A stretch of DNA of 64,000 bases. Source: JBOHDX01 sp050700835. GTDB lineage: Bacteria > Actinomycetota > Actinomycetes > Propionibacteriales > Nocardioidaceae. Within the stretch, counting starts at the first letter, position 1, and each line of letters opens with the position of its first letter. This document shows positions 25,576 to 34,638 of this stretch, piece by piece. The notes beneath the pieces are model-generated. The model was not told the DNA's origin and did not search any database. It saw only the letters and a program-made list of their open reading frames with translations. The translations under genes and the position numbers were made by a program. The stretch covers positions 62,001 to 126,000 of the forward strand of contig JBOHDX010000054.1 in NCBI GenBank assembly GCA_050700835.1, read 5' to 3'.

Positions 25576-27723
25576 TCACGACTGGTCAGTGGTCTGGTCC
25601 GTGCTGGCGACAGCACGCGCGGCGTCCGGTCCGTCGGCGACCAGCACCTCGAACCCCGCCTCGTCGAGCACCGGCACCCCGAGCTCCTGCGCCTTGTCGG
25701 CCTTGGAGCCGGGCGACTCTCCAACCACGACAAAGTCGGTCTTCTTGCTCACCGAGCTGGTCGACTTGCCGCCGCGAGCAGTGATCGCCTCTTTGGTCTC
25801 GTCGCGACTCCAGTTGCCCAGCGAGCCTGTCACGACGATGGACAGACCCTCCAGCGTACGAGGAGTGGAGGTGTCGGCCTCGTCGACCATGCGGACGCCG
25901 TGGTCAGCCCAGGACTGCACGATGCCGGCGTGCCAGTCGACCGCGAACCAGTCGACCACGGCCGCGGCAATGGTGGGGCCGACGCCGTCGACGGCGGCCA
26001 GCTCGTCGGCCGTTGCGGCCCTAATGGCGTCCATGGATCCGAAGCGCCGGGCCAGCGCCTGGCCCGCCGTCGGGCCGACGTGCCGGATCGAAAGGCCGAC
26101 CAGGACCCGCCACAACGGACGCGTCTTGGCCTCGTCGAGATGGTCGAGCAGCCGCTGGCCGTTGGCGGACAGGGCTCCGTCCTTCTTGGTGAACAGGGGC
26201 ACCTTGAGCAGCCGGTCGGCGGTGAGTGCGAACACGTCTCCTTCGTCGTGCACGACGCCTGACTCCAGCAGCGCGACCGCCGCTTCGTACCCGAGCACCT
26301 CGATGTCGAAAGCCCCGCGCCCCGCGAGGTGGAACAGCCGCTCACGCAGCTGGGCCGGACATGATCGCGCGTTGGGGCAGCGGATATCGGCGTCGCCCTC
26401 GCGCTCGGGGCGAAGCTCGGTTCCGCAGTCGGGACAGTGCGTGGGCATCTGGAACCGCTGCTCGGACCCGTCCCGCAGATCGACGACCGGGCCGACGATC
26501 TCCGGGATCACGTCGCCGGCCTTGCGCAGCACGACCGTGTCACCGATCAGCACGCCCTTGCGCTCGACCTCGGTGGCGTTGTGCAAGGTCGCGAACTCCA
26601 CAGTCGAGCCGGACACGCGTACGGGCTCCATCACGCCGTAGGGGGTCACCCGGCCGGTGCGGCCGACGTTGACCAGGATGTCCAGCAGCTTGGTGTTGAC
26701 TTCCTCCGGTGGGTACTTGAACGCGATCGCCCACCGAGGGGCGCGTGAGGTCGAGCCGAGCTGGCGCTGCAGCGGCACCTGGTCGACCTTGATCACGATG
26801 CCGTCGATCTCGTGCTCGACGCCGTGCCGGTGCTCGCCGTAGTAGTCGATGAACTCCTGCACCGCGGTCAGGTCGGGGACCACCCGGAACCGGTCACTCA
26901 CCGGCAGGCCCCAGGCCCGCAACGCGTCGTAGGAGTGTGACTGGCGGTCCGGCGTGAACCCCTCCCGGGCACCGACGCCGTGGCACACCATCGACAGTGG
27001 CCGCGAGGCCGTCACCTTCGGGTCCTTCTGCCGCAACGACCCAGCCGCGGAGTTGCGAGGGTTGGAGAACGGTGCCTTCCCGGCCTCGACCAGCGACGCG
27101 TTGAGCCGCTCGAACGCCTCGACCGGGATGAACACCTCACCCCGAACCTCGACGAGAGCCGGCACCGCGAAGTCGGGGCCGTCGGTGAGCCGGCTGGGGA
27201 TGGCCCCGATCGTGCGGACGTTGTCGGTGACGTCCTCTCCGGTACGACCGTCGCCACGGGTCGCGCCCCGGACCAGGCGCCCACGCTCGTAGGTGAGATT
27301 GATCGCCAACCCGTCGACCTTCAGCTCACAGAGGTAGTCCGCTCCCTCGCCGACCTCGCGTTCCACCCGGGACGCCCAGGCCTGCACCTCCTCGATCGAG
27401 AACGCGTTGTCGAGGCTCTCCAGCCGCTGCCGGTGCTGCACGGGGGTGAACAAGGTCGACACCGCGCCGCCGACCTTCTGGGTCGGGGAGTCGGGCGTAC
27501 GCAGGTCGGGGTGCTCGGCCTCCAACGCCTCCAGCTCACGCATCGCCACGTCGAAGTCGGCGTCGGACAGCGTCGGTGCGTCGAGCACGTAGTAGCGCCA
27601 CCGGGCGTCCTCGATCTGCTCGGCCAGTTCCCGGTGCCGCTCCCGGGCAGGCGGCGGCGCCGCCTCGGGGGCGCGTGAATCGTCGTTGTCGGCCCTTGGG
27701 ACGTCCTCGGCTGCCTCCGTCAT
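25576..27723 (-). CDS. ligA: NAD-dependent DNA ligase
   Basis: Seals nicks in replication and repair using NAD+. The 715-residue LigA has the Ia domain (RWRYYVLDAPTLSDADFD), the adenylated Lys in CELKVDGLAINL, the OB fold, and the four-Cys zinc finger (CPDCGTELR and CPNARSCPAQL). HhH repeats follow (near VDGVGPTIAAAV), then a C-terminal BRCT domain (LEGLSIVVTGSLGNWSRDE). ATG at 27723 was chosen; the frame extends further upstream without family similarity. There is no strong ribosome site. Confidence 0.97.
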   Translation of the reverse strand: MTEAAEDVPRADNDDSRAPEAAPPPARERHRELAEQIEDARWRYYVLDAPTLSDADFDVAMRELEALEAEHPDLRTPDSPTQKVGGAVSTLFTPVQHRQRLESLDNAFSIEEVQAWASRVEREVGEGADYLCELKVDGLAINLTYERGRLVRGATRGDGRTGEDVTDNVRTIGAIPSRLTDGPDFAVPALVEVRGEVFIPVEAFERLNASLVEAGKAPFSNPRNSAAGSLRQKDPKVTASRPLSMVCHGVGAREGFTPDRQSHSYDALRAWGLPVSDRFRVVPDLTAVQEFIDYYGEHRHGVEHEIDGIVIKVDQVPLQRQLGSTSRAPRWAIAFKYPPEEVNTKLLDILVNVGRTGRVTPYGVMEPVRVSGSTVEFATLHNATEVERKGVLIGDTVVLRKAGDVIPEIVGPVVDLRDGSEQRFQMPTHCPDCGTELRPEREGDADIRCPNARSCPAQLRERLFHLAGRGAFDIEVLGYEAAVALLESGVVHDEGDVFALTADRLLKVPLFTKKDGALSANGQRLLDHLDEAKTRPLWRVLVGLSIRHVGPTAGQALARRFGSMDAIRAATADELAAVDGVGPTIAAAVVDWFAVDWHAGIVQSWADHGVRMVDEADTSTPRTLEGLSIVVTGSLGNWSRDETKEAITARGGKSTSSVSKKTDFVVVGESPGSKADKAQELGVPVLDEAGFEVLVADGPDAARAVASTDQTTDQS

Positions 27724-27807
27724 GTGCCGGTCCGGCTGCGCTGGTTCATGCCTGCATTCTGCCCGGGGGTTCGGACATCGGGACCCGCCGCGTCCCGCGG
27801 GCACCGA

Positions 27808-27851
27808 AGAATCGACATCCGGGCCGCCAGGGCGACGCCGATGTCGATTCT
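27808..27851 (-). terminator. terminator hairpin after the metE-like gene
   Basis: AGAATCGACATC (27808-27819) pairs perfectly with 27840-27851 around a 20-base GC-rich loop, beginning five bases after the stop of the 27856-28842 gene. The arms are less GC-rich than the surroundings; no T run follows. Confidence 0.65.
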
Positions 27852-27855
27852 TTCG

Positions 27856-28842
27856 TCATACGGCCGTGAGGCGGGCGGCCACCGTGCTGGTCAGCGCGAG
27901 CGCCCGCCGCGCCCACGCCGGGCTCGCACCAGCCAGTCCGCAGGTCGGTGTGACGACGACCCGGTCGACGGCAGCCTGCGGGTCGGCGTCCAGCGACTCG
28001 AGGAATCGCAGCACCCGCGACACCAGCGCCGAGTCCGAGGGAGCCAAACCTGGTTCCGTCGACGGCACCACCCCGGGCCACAGGTCGGTGCCCCCGCCGT
28101 ACACCGCCGCCCACGCCGCCGACTCCGCCCGCTCCAGCATCGACAGGTCGAACGACACCGCGCTGAAGCCGGCCCCGGCCAGCAGCGCCACCGGTACGCC
28201 ACTGGCACAGCAGTGCACGACCGGACGCGCGCCAGCGCCGCTGACCGACGCGGTGGCCCACGCCAGCGCCTCGCTCGCCTCGGCCGCGCTCACGCCGCGA
28301 TGGCGGGAGAACCCGCTCGCGGTCGGGACGTTGCCGGCGAGCACCGACGGGAGCGCCGGCTCGTCCACCTGGACGACGACGTCCGCGCCGGGCACCCGTC
28401 TCAGGACGTCGGCCACGTGCCCGGCTAGTCCCAGCGCCAGCGACTGCGCCAACTCGCGGCGGGCACCGTGGTCGGCCAGGGCGCGGTCGCCACGCGGACG
28501 TTCCACGGTGGCGGCCAGCGTCCACGGACCGGTCACCTGGATCTTCAGCGGTCCGGTGTAGCCCTGGGTGTGCTCCTCGAGTACGTCGAGATCCTGCGAC
28601 AGTGTCGAGACGGCGCGCCGGTGGTCGAGTCCCGACGCGTCGGTGAGCCTCCACCCGGCCGGCTGCAGGTCGACCGCGAGATCCACCAGCAGGGCGGTCG
28701 CCCGCCCGGTCATGGCGGCCGCGGCGCCTCGGGCGGGCAGCTCGGGCAGGTGCACGAAGTCAGGCAGCTCCCCCACGATGGTGGACATTGCGTCGTCGAG
28801 GTCCGTGCCGGGCATGGACCCGACGCCGGTGGCGAGACTCAC
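27856..28842 (-). CDS. cobalamin-independent methionine synthase-like protein (MetE C-terminal domain only)
   Basis: About 328 residues, matching the catalytic C-terminal barrel of MetE but lacking the N-terminal half. It has ATGVGSMPGTD at the start, VQVDEPALPSVLAGN, a zinc-ligand-type His and two Cys in PVVHCCASGVP and a further Cys in VVTPTCGLAG. Such short proteins next to mnmA and a cysteine desulfurase are common in actinomycetes; their methyl donor is not established. GTG at 28842 was taken because it begins the conserved region and clears mnmA; an ATG at 28932 inside mnmA is the alternative. Confidence 0.85.
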   Translation of the reverse strand: MSLATGVGSMPGTDLDDAMSTIVGELPDFVHLPELPARGAAAAMTGRATALLVDLAVDLQPAGWRLTDASGLDHRRAVSTLSQDLDVLEEHTQGYTGPLKIQVTGPWTLAATVERPRGDRALADHGARRELAQSLALGLAGHVADVLRRVPGADVVVQVDEPALPSVLAGNVPTASGFSRHRGVSAAEASEALAWATASVSGAGARPVVHCCASGVPVALLAGAGFSAVSFDLSMLERAESAAWAAVYGGGTDLWPGVVPSTEPGLAPSDSALVSRVLRFLESLDADPQAAVDRVVVTPTCGLAGASPAWARRALALTSTVAARLTAV

Positions 28843-28870
28843 CGCGGCACCGGTGCGGGCGCATTCCGGC

Positions 28871-29956
28871 TCACGCCGCGGTCCGCGCCGTCGCGCTGAT
28901 CGTCGCGCTCCCCATGACGCGGGTGCCGTCATACAGGCAGGCCGCCTGTCCTGGTGCGATTCCCTCGGCGGGCTCGAGCAGGTCGATCAGGACGCGCCCG
29001 TCGGCGACCTCGACGACGGCCGCGAACTCCTCGCCGTGCGCGCGAAGCTGCACGCGGCACTCGAACCGACCACGGCCTGGGTGTGCCGCGCACCAGATCG
29101 GCCGGATCGCCTCGATCCGGTCCACCCGGAGCCGCTCGCGAGGACCCACCGTCACAGTGCCCCCGACCGGCTCGATGTCGAGGACGTACCTCGGCCTGCC
29201 GTCGGCGGCGGGGACGCCGAGTGCCAGCCGCCGGCGCTGCCCGACCGTGTAGGCGAACGCGCCGTCGTGCTCGGCCAGAACGGTGCCGTGCTCGTCCACC
29301 ACCTGGCCCGGGCGAGAGTCGATGCGATCGCGCAGGAACGTGGCGGTGTCGCCGTCGGCGATGAAGCAGATGTCGTGGCTGTCGGGCTTGCGCGCCACCG
29401 AGAGACCGCGGGCGGCCGCCTCACGCCGTACGACATCCTTGGTGGTGTCTCCCAGCGGGAACATGGCGTGCGCGACCTGCTCCTGGTTCAGCACCCCGAG
29501 GACGTAGCTCTGGTCCTTGGCGGGGTCCGCCGCCCGGTGTAGCTCGGCGCCCGCCGGGCCGCGGCGAACGTTGGCGTAGTGGCCGGTGACCACGCCGTCG
29601 AACCCGAGTGCCAGCGCCCGATCCAGGACTGCCGCGAACTTGATCTTCTCGTTGCAGCGCAGACACGGGTTCGGAGTACGCCCGGCGTCGTACTCGGCCA
29701 CGAAGTTCTCGACCACGTCCTGATGGAACCGTTCGGCCAGATCCCATACGTAGAAGGGGATCCCGATCACGTCGGCAGCGCGTCGAGCATCCCCGGCGTC
29801 CTCGAGCGAACAGCAGCCTCGAGCCCCCGAACGGTAGGACTGAGGGTTGCGTGACAACGCGAGGTGTACGCCGGTGACATCGTGACCTGCATCGGCGGCC
29901 CGGGCCGCCGCCACCGCGGAGTCCACGCCGCCGGACATCGCTGCGATGACCCGCAT
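28871..29956 (-). CDS. mnmA: tRNA-specific 2-thiouridylase
   Basis: Adds sulfur to U34 of Glu, Gln and Lys tRNAs. The 361-residue protein has the PP-loop SGGVDSAVAA, the first catalytic Cys in NPCLRCNEKIKF and the second in SHDICFIADGD, plus the C-terminal beta-barrel. It starts two bases after the cysteine desulfurase stop, so enzyme and sulfur donor are made together. Confidence 0.96.
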   Translation of the reverse strand: MRVIAAMSGGVDSAVAAARAADAGHDVTGVHLALSRNPQSYRSGARGCCSLEDAGDARRAADVIGIPFYVWDLAERFHQDVVENFVAEYDAGRTPNPCLRCNEKIKFAAVLDRALALGFDGVVTGHYANVRRGPAGAELHRAADPAKDQSYVLGVLNQEQVAHAMFPLGDTTKDVVRREAAARGLSVARKPDSHDICFIADGDTATFLRDRIDSRPGQVVDEHGTVLAEHDGAFAYTVGQRRRLALGVPAADGRPRYVLDIEPVGGTVTVGPRERLRVDRIEAIRPIWCAAHPGRGRFECRVQLRAHGEEFAAVVEVADGRVLIDLLEPAEGIAPGQAACLYDGTRVMGSATISATARTAA

Positions 29957-29958
29957 CG

Positions 29959-31170
29959 TCAGCGTGACCCGATGCTGGTGAGGCCGGCGGCGCGGGCCCT
30001 CTCGTGCACTCCCGGCAGGGCCGCGACAAGGGCGTCGACGTCGTCAGCGGTGGACGAGTGGCCGAGACTGAGCCGCAGCGATCCGCGGGCAGCGGTCTCG
30101 TCCTGACCCATCGCGAGCAACACGTGGCTGGCCTGGGGCACCCCGGCCGTGCAGGCGGATCCCGTCGAGCACTCGATGCCCTGCGCATCGAGCAGCATCA
30201 GCAGCGAGTCGCCCTCGCATCCGGGGAAGCTGAGGTGCGCGATGCTCGGGAGCCGGTGCTCCGGCCCCGGCCGGGGGTCGCCGTTGACGGTGACGCCGTC
30301 GACGGCGGCCAGCACGCCCGTGACCAGCCGATCCCGCAGCGACTCCAGCCGGACGGCCTGCTCGGGCTGACGCTGGACCGCCAGGTCGAGCGCCACCGCC
30401 AGGCTCGCGACGGCGGGTGCGTTGACGGTTCCGGACCGGATGTCACGCTCCTGTCCCCCACCGTGCAGCAGCGGCACCACGTCGAGCTCCCGGCGCACGA
30501 TCAGGGCCCCCGCCCCCACGGGTCCTCCGACCTTGTGGCCGGTGACGGTCATGGCGTCCTGACCCGACGCCGCGAAGTCGAGCGGCACGTGACCGACCGC
30601 CTGGGTTGCGTCGCAGTGCACCGGGATCCCGTGCTCGTGCGCCAGCGCGACCACCTCCGTGATGGGCTGGACCGTCCCGACCTCGTTGTTGGCCCACATG
30701 CACGTGATCAGAGCGACGCTGCTCGGATCACGCTCGACACTGCTGCGCAGGGCGTCGAGGCGGAGCCGGCCCTGCCCGTCGACCGGTAGCAGCTCGACGT
30801 CGGCGCCCTCAGACTCGACCAGCCAGACCAGCGAGTCGAGCACGGCGTGGTGCTCCACTGCCGACGCCAGGATGCGGGTACGCCGCGGATCCGCTCGGTG
30901 CCTGGCCCACCAGAGTCCCTTGACCGCGACGTTGTCGGACTCGGTGCCGCCGGAGGTGAAGACGACTTCACTCGGCCGCGCACCGAGGTTGGCCGCCACG
31001 GACTCGCGCGACTCCTCGACCGTCCGCCGGGCGGCCCGGCCAGCCGTGTGCAACGAGGACGGGTTGCCCAGCGTGGCCATCGCCTCGGCCATGACCGCGA
31101 TCGCCTCGGGCACCATCGGGGTAGTGGCCGCATGGTCGAGGTAGACGCGGGGGGAGGGTGCCGTGCTCAT
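29959..31170 (-). CDS. cysteine desulfurase (NifS/IscS class)
   Basis: PLP enzyme that takes sulfur from cysteine as a protein persulfide. The 403-residue protein has YLDHAATTPM at the start, the PLP Lys in VTGHKVGGPVGAG and the catalytic Cys loop in ECSTGSACTAGVPQ. The long catalytic loop is of the IscS/NifS type, and the adjacent mnmA makes tRNA thiolation the evident client, perhaps with Fe-S assembly. TAGGCT (31180-31185) lies nine bases before the ATG, a near-leaderless promoter. Confidence 0.95.
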   Translation of the reverse strand: MSTAPSPRVYLDHAATTPMVPEAIAVMAEAMATLGNPSSLHTAGRAARRTVEESRESVAANLGARPSEVVFTSGGTESDNVAVKGLWWARHRADPRRTRILASAVEHHAVLDSLVWLVESEGADVELLPVDGQGRLRLDALRSSVERDPSSVALITCMWANNEVGTVQPITEVVALAHEHGIPVHCDATQAVGHVPLDFAASGQDAMTVTGHKVGGPVGAGALIVRRELDVVPLLHGGGQERDIRSGTVNAPAVASLAVALDLAVQRQPEQAVRLESLRDRLVTGVLAAVDGVTVNGDPRPGPEHRLPSIAHLSFPGCEGDSLLMLLDAQGIECSTGSACTAGVPQASHVLLAMGQDETAARGSLRLSLGHSSTADDVDALVAALPGVHERARAAGLTSIGSR

Positions 31171-31261
31171 GTCGTACTCAGCCTAGTTGCTGGCACCCTC
31201 CTGCCCCATCGCGAGGGCGGACAGTCCGCCGGGCCCCGCTGGGACCACCCGGACGATCGAG

Positions 31262-31621
31262 TCACCCAGCCGGACGCTGCGGCTTGAAGCGGCGAACCTC
31301 ATGGGGCCAGCCGCATGCCTGCGCGACCTTGCCGGCCCACATCTTGGCGGCATCGTCATCGGCCACGTCCACCAGGGCGAACCCGCCCAGGTACTCCTTG
31401 GTCTCGACGTAGGGTCCGTCGGTGATCACCAAGGTGCCACTGGTGCTGTCGGCGCTGTAGACCGGGCCGTCCTCCTCTTCCAGCCCCCCGGCGAAGACGT
31501 ACACGCCGGCAGCCTTCATCTCGGCCACAACCGCCTTTACGAGCGGTCCGCGCCCGCGGAACCACTCCTCGCTGTGGTCGCCCACCCACTGTTGGTTGAA
31601 GTAGATGAGGTACTGGGTCAT
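31262..31621 (-). CDS. YCII-related (DGPF) domain protein
   Basis: The 119-residue protein begins MTQYLIYFNQQWVGDHSEEW and has the family core LVITDGPYVETKEYLGGFALVDV, with DGPY-x-E-x-KE as the signature. Small ferredoxin-like fold; function unknown. Such genes are often next to ECF sigma factor genes, but none is here. Two ribosome-site-like runs (AAGGAGAAGGAG) precede the ATG, and a 21-bp palindrome sits just above them. Confidence 0.88.
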   Translation of the reverse strand: MTQYLIYFNQQWVGDHSEEWFRGRGPLVKAVVAEMKAAGVYVFAGGLEEEDGPVYSADSTSGTLVITDGPYVETKEYLGGFALVDVADDDAAKMWAGKVAQACGWPHEVRRFKPQRPAG

Positions 31622-31640
31622 GACCGCTCCTTCTCCTTTG

Positions 31641-31661
31641 GCGGACCACGACGTGGTCCGC
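31641..31661. promoter_or_regulatory. 21-bp palindrome upstream of the YCII gene
   Basis: GCGGACCACG-A-CGTGGTCCGC, a perfect inverted repeat ending 20 bases before the start codon and abutting the ribosome site. It could be a repressor operator or an mRNA hairpin controlling ribosome access. Confidence 0.55.
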
Positions 31662-31816
31662 GTTCACCTACCCCACGAACGGCGACAGGCGAATCCGACA
31701 CGGTTATATCCCGGAAAGCGCAATTGGCGTAATCTGGCTGGGGCCGGCCCCGAGGACCAGCCAGTTCGCGCCGAATGCGGTCGGGAGGCCCGGGAGCGGG
31801 CTGCGAGACTGACCTG

Positions 31817-32716
31817 GTGGTGCCCCGCGAGTACGAGCCTCCGACCCCGGAGACCCTGCAGTGGGTAGCACACCACGTTCACCCACGCGCTCGGGTGACC
31901 GCCGTCGCGCCATTGCCGGGCGGCATCACCGCAGACATGGACCGAGTCACCGTCGATTCCCCGACTGGGCTCGAACACGTGGTGCTGCGCCGCTGGCCGG
32001 GCGAGGACTGGGCGCAGGGCCTGGTGACACGCGAAGCCTCCGCGCTCGCGGCCGTCGGCGGCCGTGGGGTGCCCACACCGCAGCTCCTGGCGATGGACGA
32101 GGACGGCGCCGAGACCGGGGTGCGGTGCACGCTCACGTCAGCGCTCACCGGGCAGCCCGATCTGGCCCCGGCGGATATGCCGTCCTGGTTGGACCAACTT
32201 GCGACCACGCAGGCCGCGATCCACGCCGTACCCGACCACCCGCAGACCCGGTGGGATGGTTGGTACGACGAGGACGCACCACTGGACTGGCTGACCGACC
32301 GCGGCCTGCGGGACGCCGCTCGCGAGGCTGCCTCGGGGCCGCTTGTCGAGGAGAAGGTCCTGGTCCACGGCGACTACCAGCACTTCAACGTGCTGTGGTG
32401 TGACACCCGACTCAGCGGCGTCGTGGACTGGCCCAACGCGGCCACTGGCAACCGGGGCAGCGACGTCGGCCACTGCAGGCTCAACTTGGCGGTGTTGTTC
32501 GCGACCAAAGCGGCTGAGGACTATCTCGTGATGTACGAGCGTGCTGCGGGCCTGCGGGTGGACCGGCGAGCCGACCTGCGCGCGTTGCTCTGCTTCACCC
32601 TCGGGTGGCAGCGCTTCATCCCGCGCCAGGTCGCCGGGCGGGCCCCGCTCGACCTGGCGGGCATGCCTGGTCGAGTTGCCGCCGCGGTCCGCGGCGCCTT
32701 GGACGGGATCGGCTAG
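31817..32716 (+). CDS. APH-fold phosphotransferase
   Basis: About 299 residues of the aminoglycoside phosphotransferase/choline kinase fold. It has an N-lobe (HVVLRRWPG with a likely nucleotide-contact region), the catalytic Brenner motif VHGDYQHFNVLW (H-x-D-x(4)-N) and the metal Asp in GVVDWPNA. DIGH-like SDVGHCRLNL follows. The family phosphorylates aminoglycosides, macrolides, sugars or metabolites, so a resistance role should not be assumed. Adjacent GTG codons at 31817 and 31820 both fit; an earlier ATG at 31775 is possible. Convergent with the next gene. Confidence 0.85.
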   Translation: MVPREYEPPTPETLQWVAHHVHPRARVTAVAPLPGGITADMDRVTVDSPTGLEHVVLRRWPGEDWAQGLVTREASALAAVGGRGVPTPQLLAMDEDGAETGVRCTLTSALTGQPDLAPADMPSWLDQLATTQAAIHAVPDHPQTRWDGWYDEDAPLDWLTDRGLRDAAREAASGPLVEEKVLVHGDYQHFNVLWCDTRLSGVVDWPNAATGNRGSDVGHCRLNLAVLFATKAAEDYLVMYERAAGLRVDRRADLRALLCFTLGWQRFIPRQVAGRAPLDLAGMPGRVAAAVRGALDGIG

Positions 32717-32729
32717 CGGTAGCCCCCGA

Positions 32730-32772
32730 CCGGCTGGCGAGCCGGGGAACCATCGCCCACCCGCCGGGCGAT
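32730..32772. terminator. paired hairpins between convergent genes
   Basis: CCGGCT-GGCG-AGCCGG (32730-32745) followed by ATCGCCC and GGGCGAT (32752-32772), in the 80 bases between convergent stops. Probably a two-way terminator. Confidence 0.4.
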
Positions 32773-32797
32773 CCACCAGTCGACTGGCGCCCGTGGG

Positions 32798-33457
32798 TCA
32801 CGCGTTGGACGTCGCCGACAGCCAGTCGATCCAGGGGTGGGCGTACGGGAGCAGGAGGGCCGCGGCGAGTGCGCCGACCGTGAGGCCGAGGCCGCTGACC
32901 AGAAGGCGAGCCGTCCTTCCGGGCGGTGGCGGTGTGCCAGCGCCCACGTCCTCCGCGAGCAGTCTCGGTATCCGCCACGCGTACGCGAGCACGTGCACAG
33001 CGGTCAGCGCGAACCACGCGACGAAGCTGACCTTGTGGATGGACAGCAACGGCCCCGGGTCGCCCGGGCGGACGGCCAGGAGCCCGATCCCGCTGCCGAT
33101 CACGGTGACGGTGGAGGCAATCAGCGCCGGCGCCAGCACTCGCATCAGCGGGCGAGGCGGTCCTTTGCGCCGGTAGCCCTCGTGACCGGTGTAGTACCGC
33201 AGGAACCGGTAGCCGGTGCTGGCGATCTTCACCGCGACCGGCCCGGCCAGCAGGATGCCGACGAAGGCATGCACCGCGAACAGCGGCCGGAGGTCGATCA
33301 GGGTGACACCTTCGGCGGCCAGAAGGAGGAACAGCAGTGCGCCGGTCATGGCCGTCAATCGCTCGTTGCCCGCCACCCCCTCGGGGCTGGGGTCGTCGAC
33401 CACGCCCGGGTCGACTCCCTCCCCCGATCTTCTCGGTGAGCCCCGGTCAGACGGCAT
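32798..33457 (-). CDS. membrane protein, cytochrome b561/ferric-reductase-like
   Basis: The 219-residue protein has about five hydrophobic segments. His residues sit in the second (LFAVHAFVGILLAGPVAVKIA) and fourth (LLSIHKVSFVAWFALTAVHVLAYA) segments, arranged like heme ligands. Heme binding is inferred from that pattern only. Its ATG lies inside the end of the Rieske fusion gene (11-base overlap), so the two are coupled and probably form one electron-transfer unit. Confidence 0.7.
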   Translation of the reverse strand: MPSDRGSPRRSGEGVDPGVVDDPSPEGVAGNERLTAMTGALLFLLLAAEGVTLIDLRPLFAVHAFVGILLAGPVAVKIASTGYRFLRYYTGHEGYRRKGPPRPLMRVLAPALIASTVTVIGSGIGLLAVRPGDPGPLLSIHKVSFVAWFALTAVHVLAYAWRIPRLLAEDVGAGTPPPPGRTARLLVSGLGLTVGALAAALLLPYAHPWIDWLSATSNA

Positions 33458-34538
33458 AGACCTGCCCGTCGACCACGTGCACGCGAACCGGGGGCAACGG
33501 TGCCGGGGGCGGACCCGCGAGCACCTGGCCGGTCTTGGCGCTGTAGAGGCCGCCGTGGCAGGGACAGACGAACTCAGAGTTGCTGGCGCTGTACTGCACC
33601 GCGCACCCGGCATGGGTGCACACGGCGCTGAAGGCCGCGTACGTGTCCTGTGCGGAGCGCACCAGCCATGCCGGGTTGCCGTTGGCCGGGTCGCGGAACT
33701 CGGCGGCCTGCCCCACCGGTACGGCGTTGGCCGACCCGATTCGTGTCATCCCCGCAGGTGCTTGCGGATGCTTCTGCGCAGACTTGGTACGGCCTCCGGC
33801 GGGTGGTCGGCCTCCCGTCTGCGTACCGCCGAGCGAGGCGGTTCTGGTCGTCGACGGTCCGGCGACCAGACGCCCGGCCAGGGCCGTCGCCCCAGCCGCC
33901 AACGCGGTGACAGCACCGGCCGACAGGAGGGCACGCCGCTCGCGTTGCCTGGCTGCGGCGGAGCCGGTGCTCTGATCCGGGCGGTCACTGCCAAGAGCGT
34001 TGCCGGCGATCCAGGCGTCGACGGACAACACGTCTCCGGCACCCATCGCGATGAACGGTGTCCACGCGAACAGGAAGACGATGTCCGCTCCGTAGTAGTA
34101 CGGGGCGGTGTTCCAGCTGACCGTGAGGAAGAACGACAGCGCCAGCACCGCGCCCCCGACCGCCGCCAGCCTGATCTTGAGCCCCAACAGGGTGCCGACG
34201 CCGACGGCCAGCTCCGCGAGAGCAATCAGCAGCCCCACAAGCACGCCGGCGTGAAGGCTGAGCTGGACCAGAGGCCCGATCGGGCTGGTCGGCGCCACGG
34301 ACTGCATCTGCTGCTGCACCGAGGTAGGTGAGCTGGCGTCGAAGAAGCTCGGCGACGCCAGCTTCTGCAGCCCGGCGAACGTGAAGGTGACTCCGAGGAA
34401 GGCCCGCAGCGGAAGCAGCAGCCAGCCCGGCTGCCGCAAGCCACGGGTCGGCCACTCCGGTCCCCGAACCCACCACAAGGGCCGTGGCGCGGAGGGCGCG
34501 CGCGAGCGTAGTGAATCCCCGGGCCGCGGTGACGTCAT
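33447..34538 (-). CDS. DoxX-like membrane domain fused to a Rieske [2Fe-2S] domain
   Basis: The 363-residue protein has an N-terminal DoxX/DoxD-type four-helix membrane domain (residues 40-180, LLLPLRAFLGVTFTFAGLQK and HAGVLVGLLIALAELAVGVG). A further hydrophobic segment preceded by RQRERR follows (residues 203-225, possibly a twin-arginine-like or stop-transfer segment), then a Ser/Gly/Pro linker and a C-terminal Rieske domain with CTHAGC and CPCHGG, the complete cluster ligand set. DoxX relatives occur in thiosulfate:quinone oxidoreductase and detoxification complexes. The partner quinone or substrate is unknown. Confidence 0.82.
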   Translation of the reverse strand: MTSPRPGDSLRSRAPSAPRPLWWVRGPEWPTRGLRQPGWLLLPLRAFLGVTFTFAGLQKLASPSFFDASSPTSVQQQMQSVAPTSPIGPLVQLSLHAGVLVGLLIALAELAVGVGTLLGLKIRLAAVGGAVLALSFFLTVSWNTAPYYYGADIVFLFAWTPFIAMGAGDVLSVDAWIAGNALGSDRPDQSTGSAAARQRERRALLSAGAVTALAAGATALAGRLVAGPSTTRTASLGGTQTGGRPPAGGRTKSAQKHPQAPAGMTRIGSANAVPVGQAAEFRDPANGNPAWLVRSAQDTYAAFSAVCTHAGCAVQYSASNSEFVCPCHGGLYSAKTGQVLAGPPPAPLPPVRVHVVDGQVYAV

Positions 34539-34625
34539 GGACCCATCCTGCGTGACACGGCGTAAAGAACCGGTTCAGATCGGCCCGGCCGTCCGAGCCC
34601 CCCGGTTCCGGGTTGGAGCCTGTCG

Positions 34626-34631
34626 TAGCGT
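34626..34631 (+). promoter_or_regulatory. leaderless -10 element for the response regulator
   Basis: TAGCGT, seven bases before GTG 34639. Confidence 0.5.
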
Positions 34632-34638
34632 GCGGGCT

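Noticed and set aside
31817..32716. Antibiotic-resistance gene
   Set aside because: Only the generic APH/choline-kinase fold is visible; the sequence does not place it in a known resistance clade.
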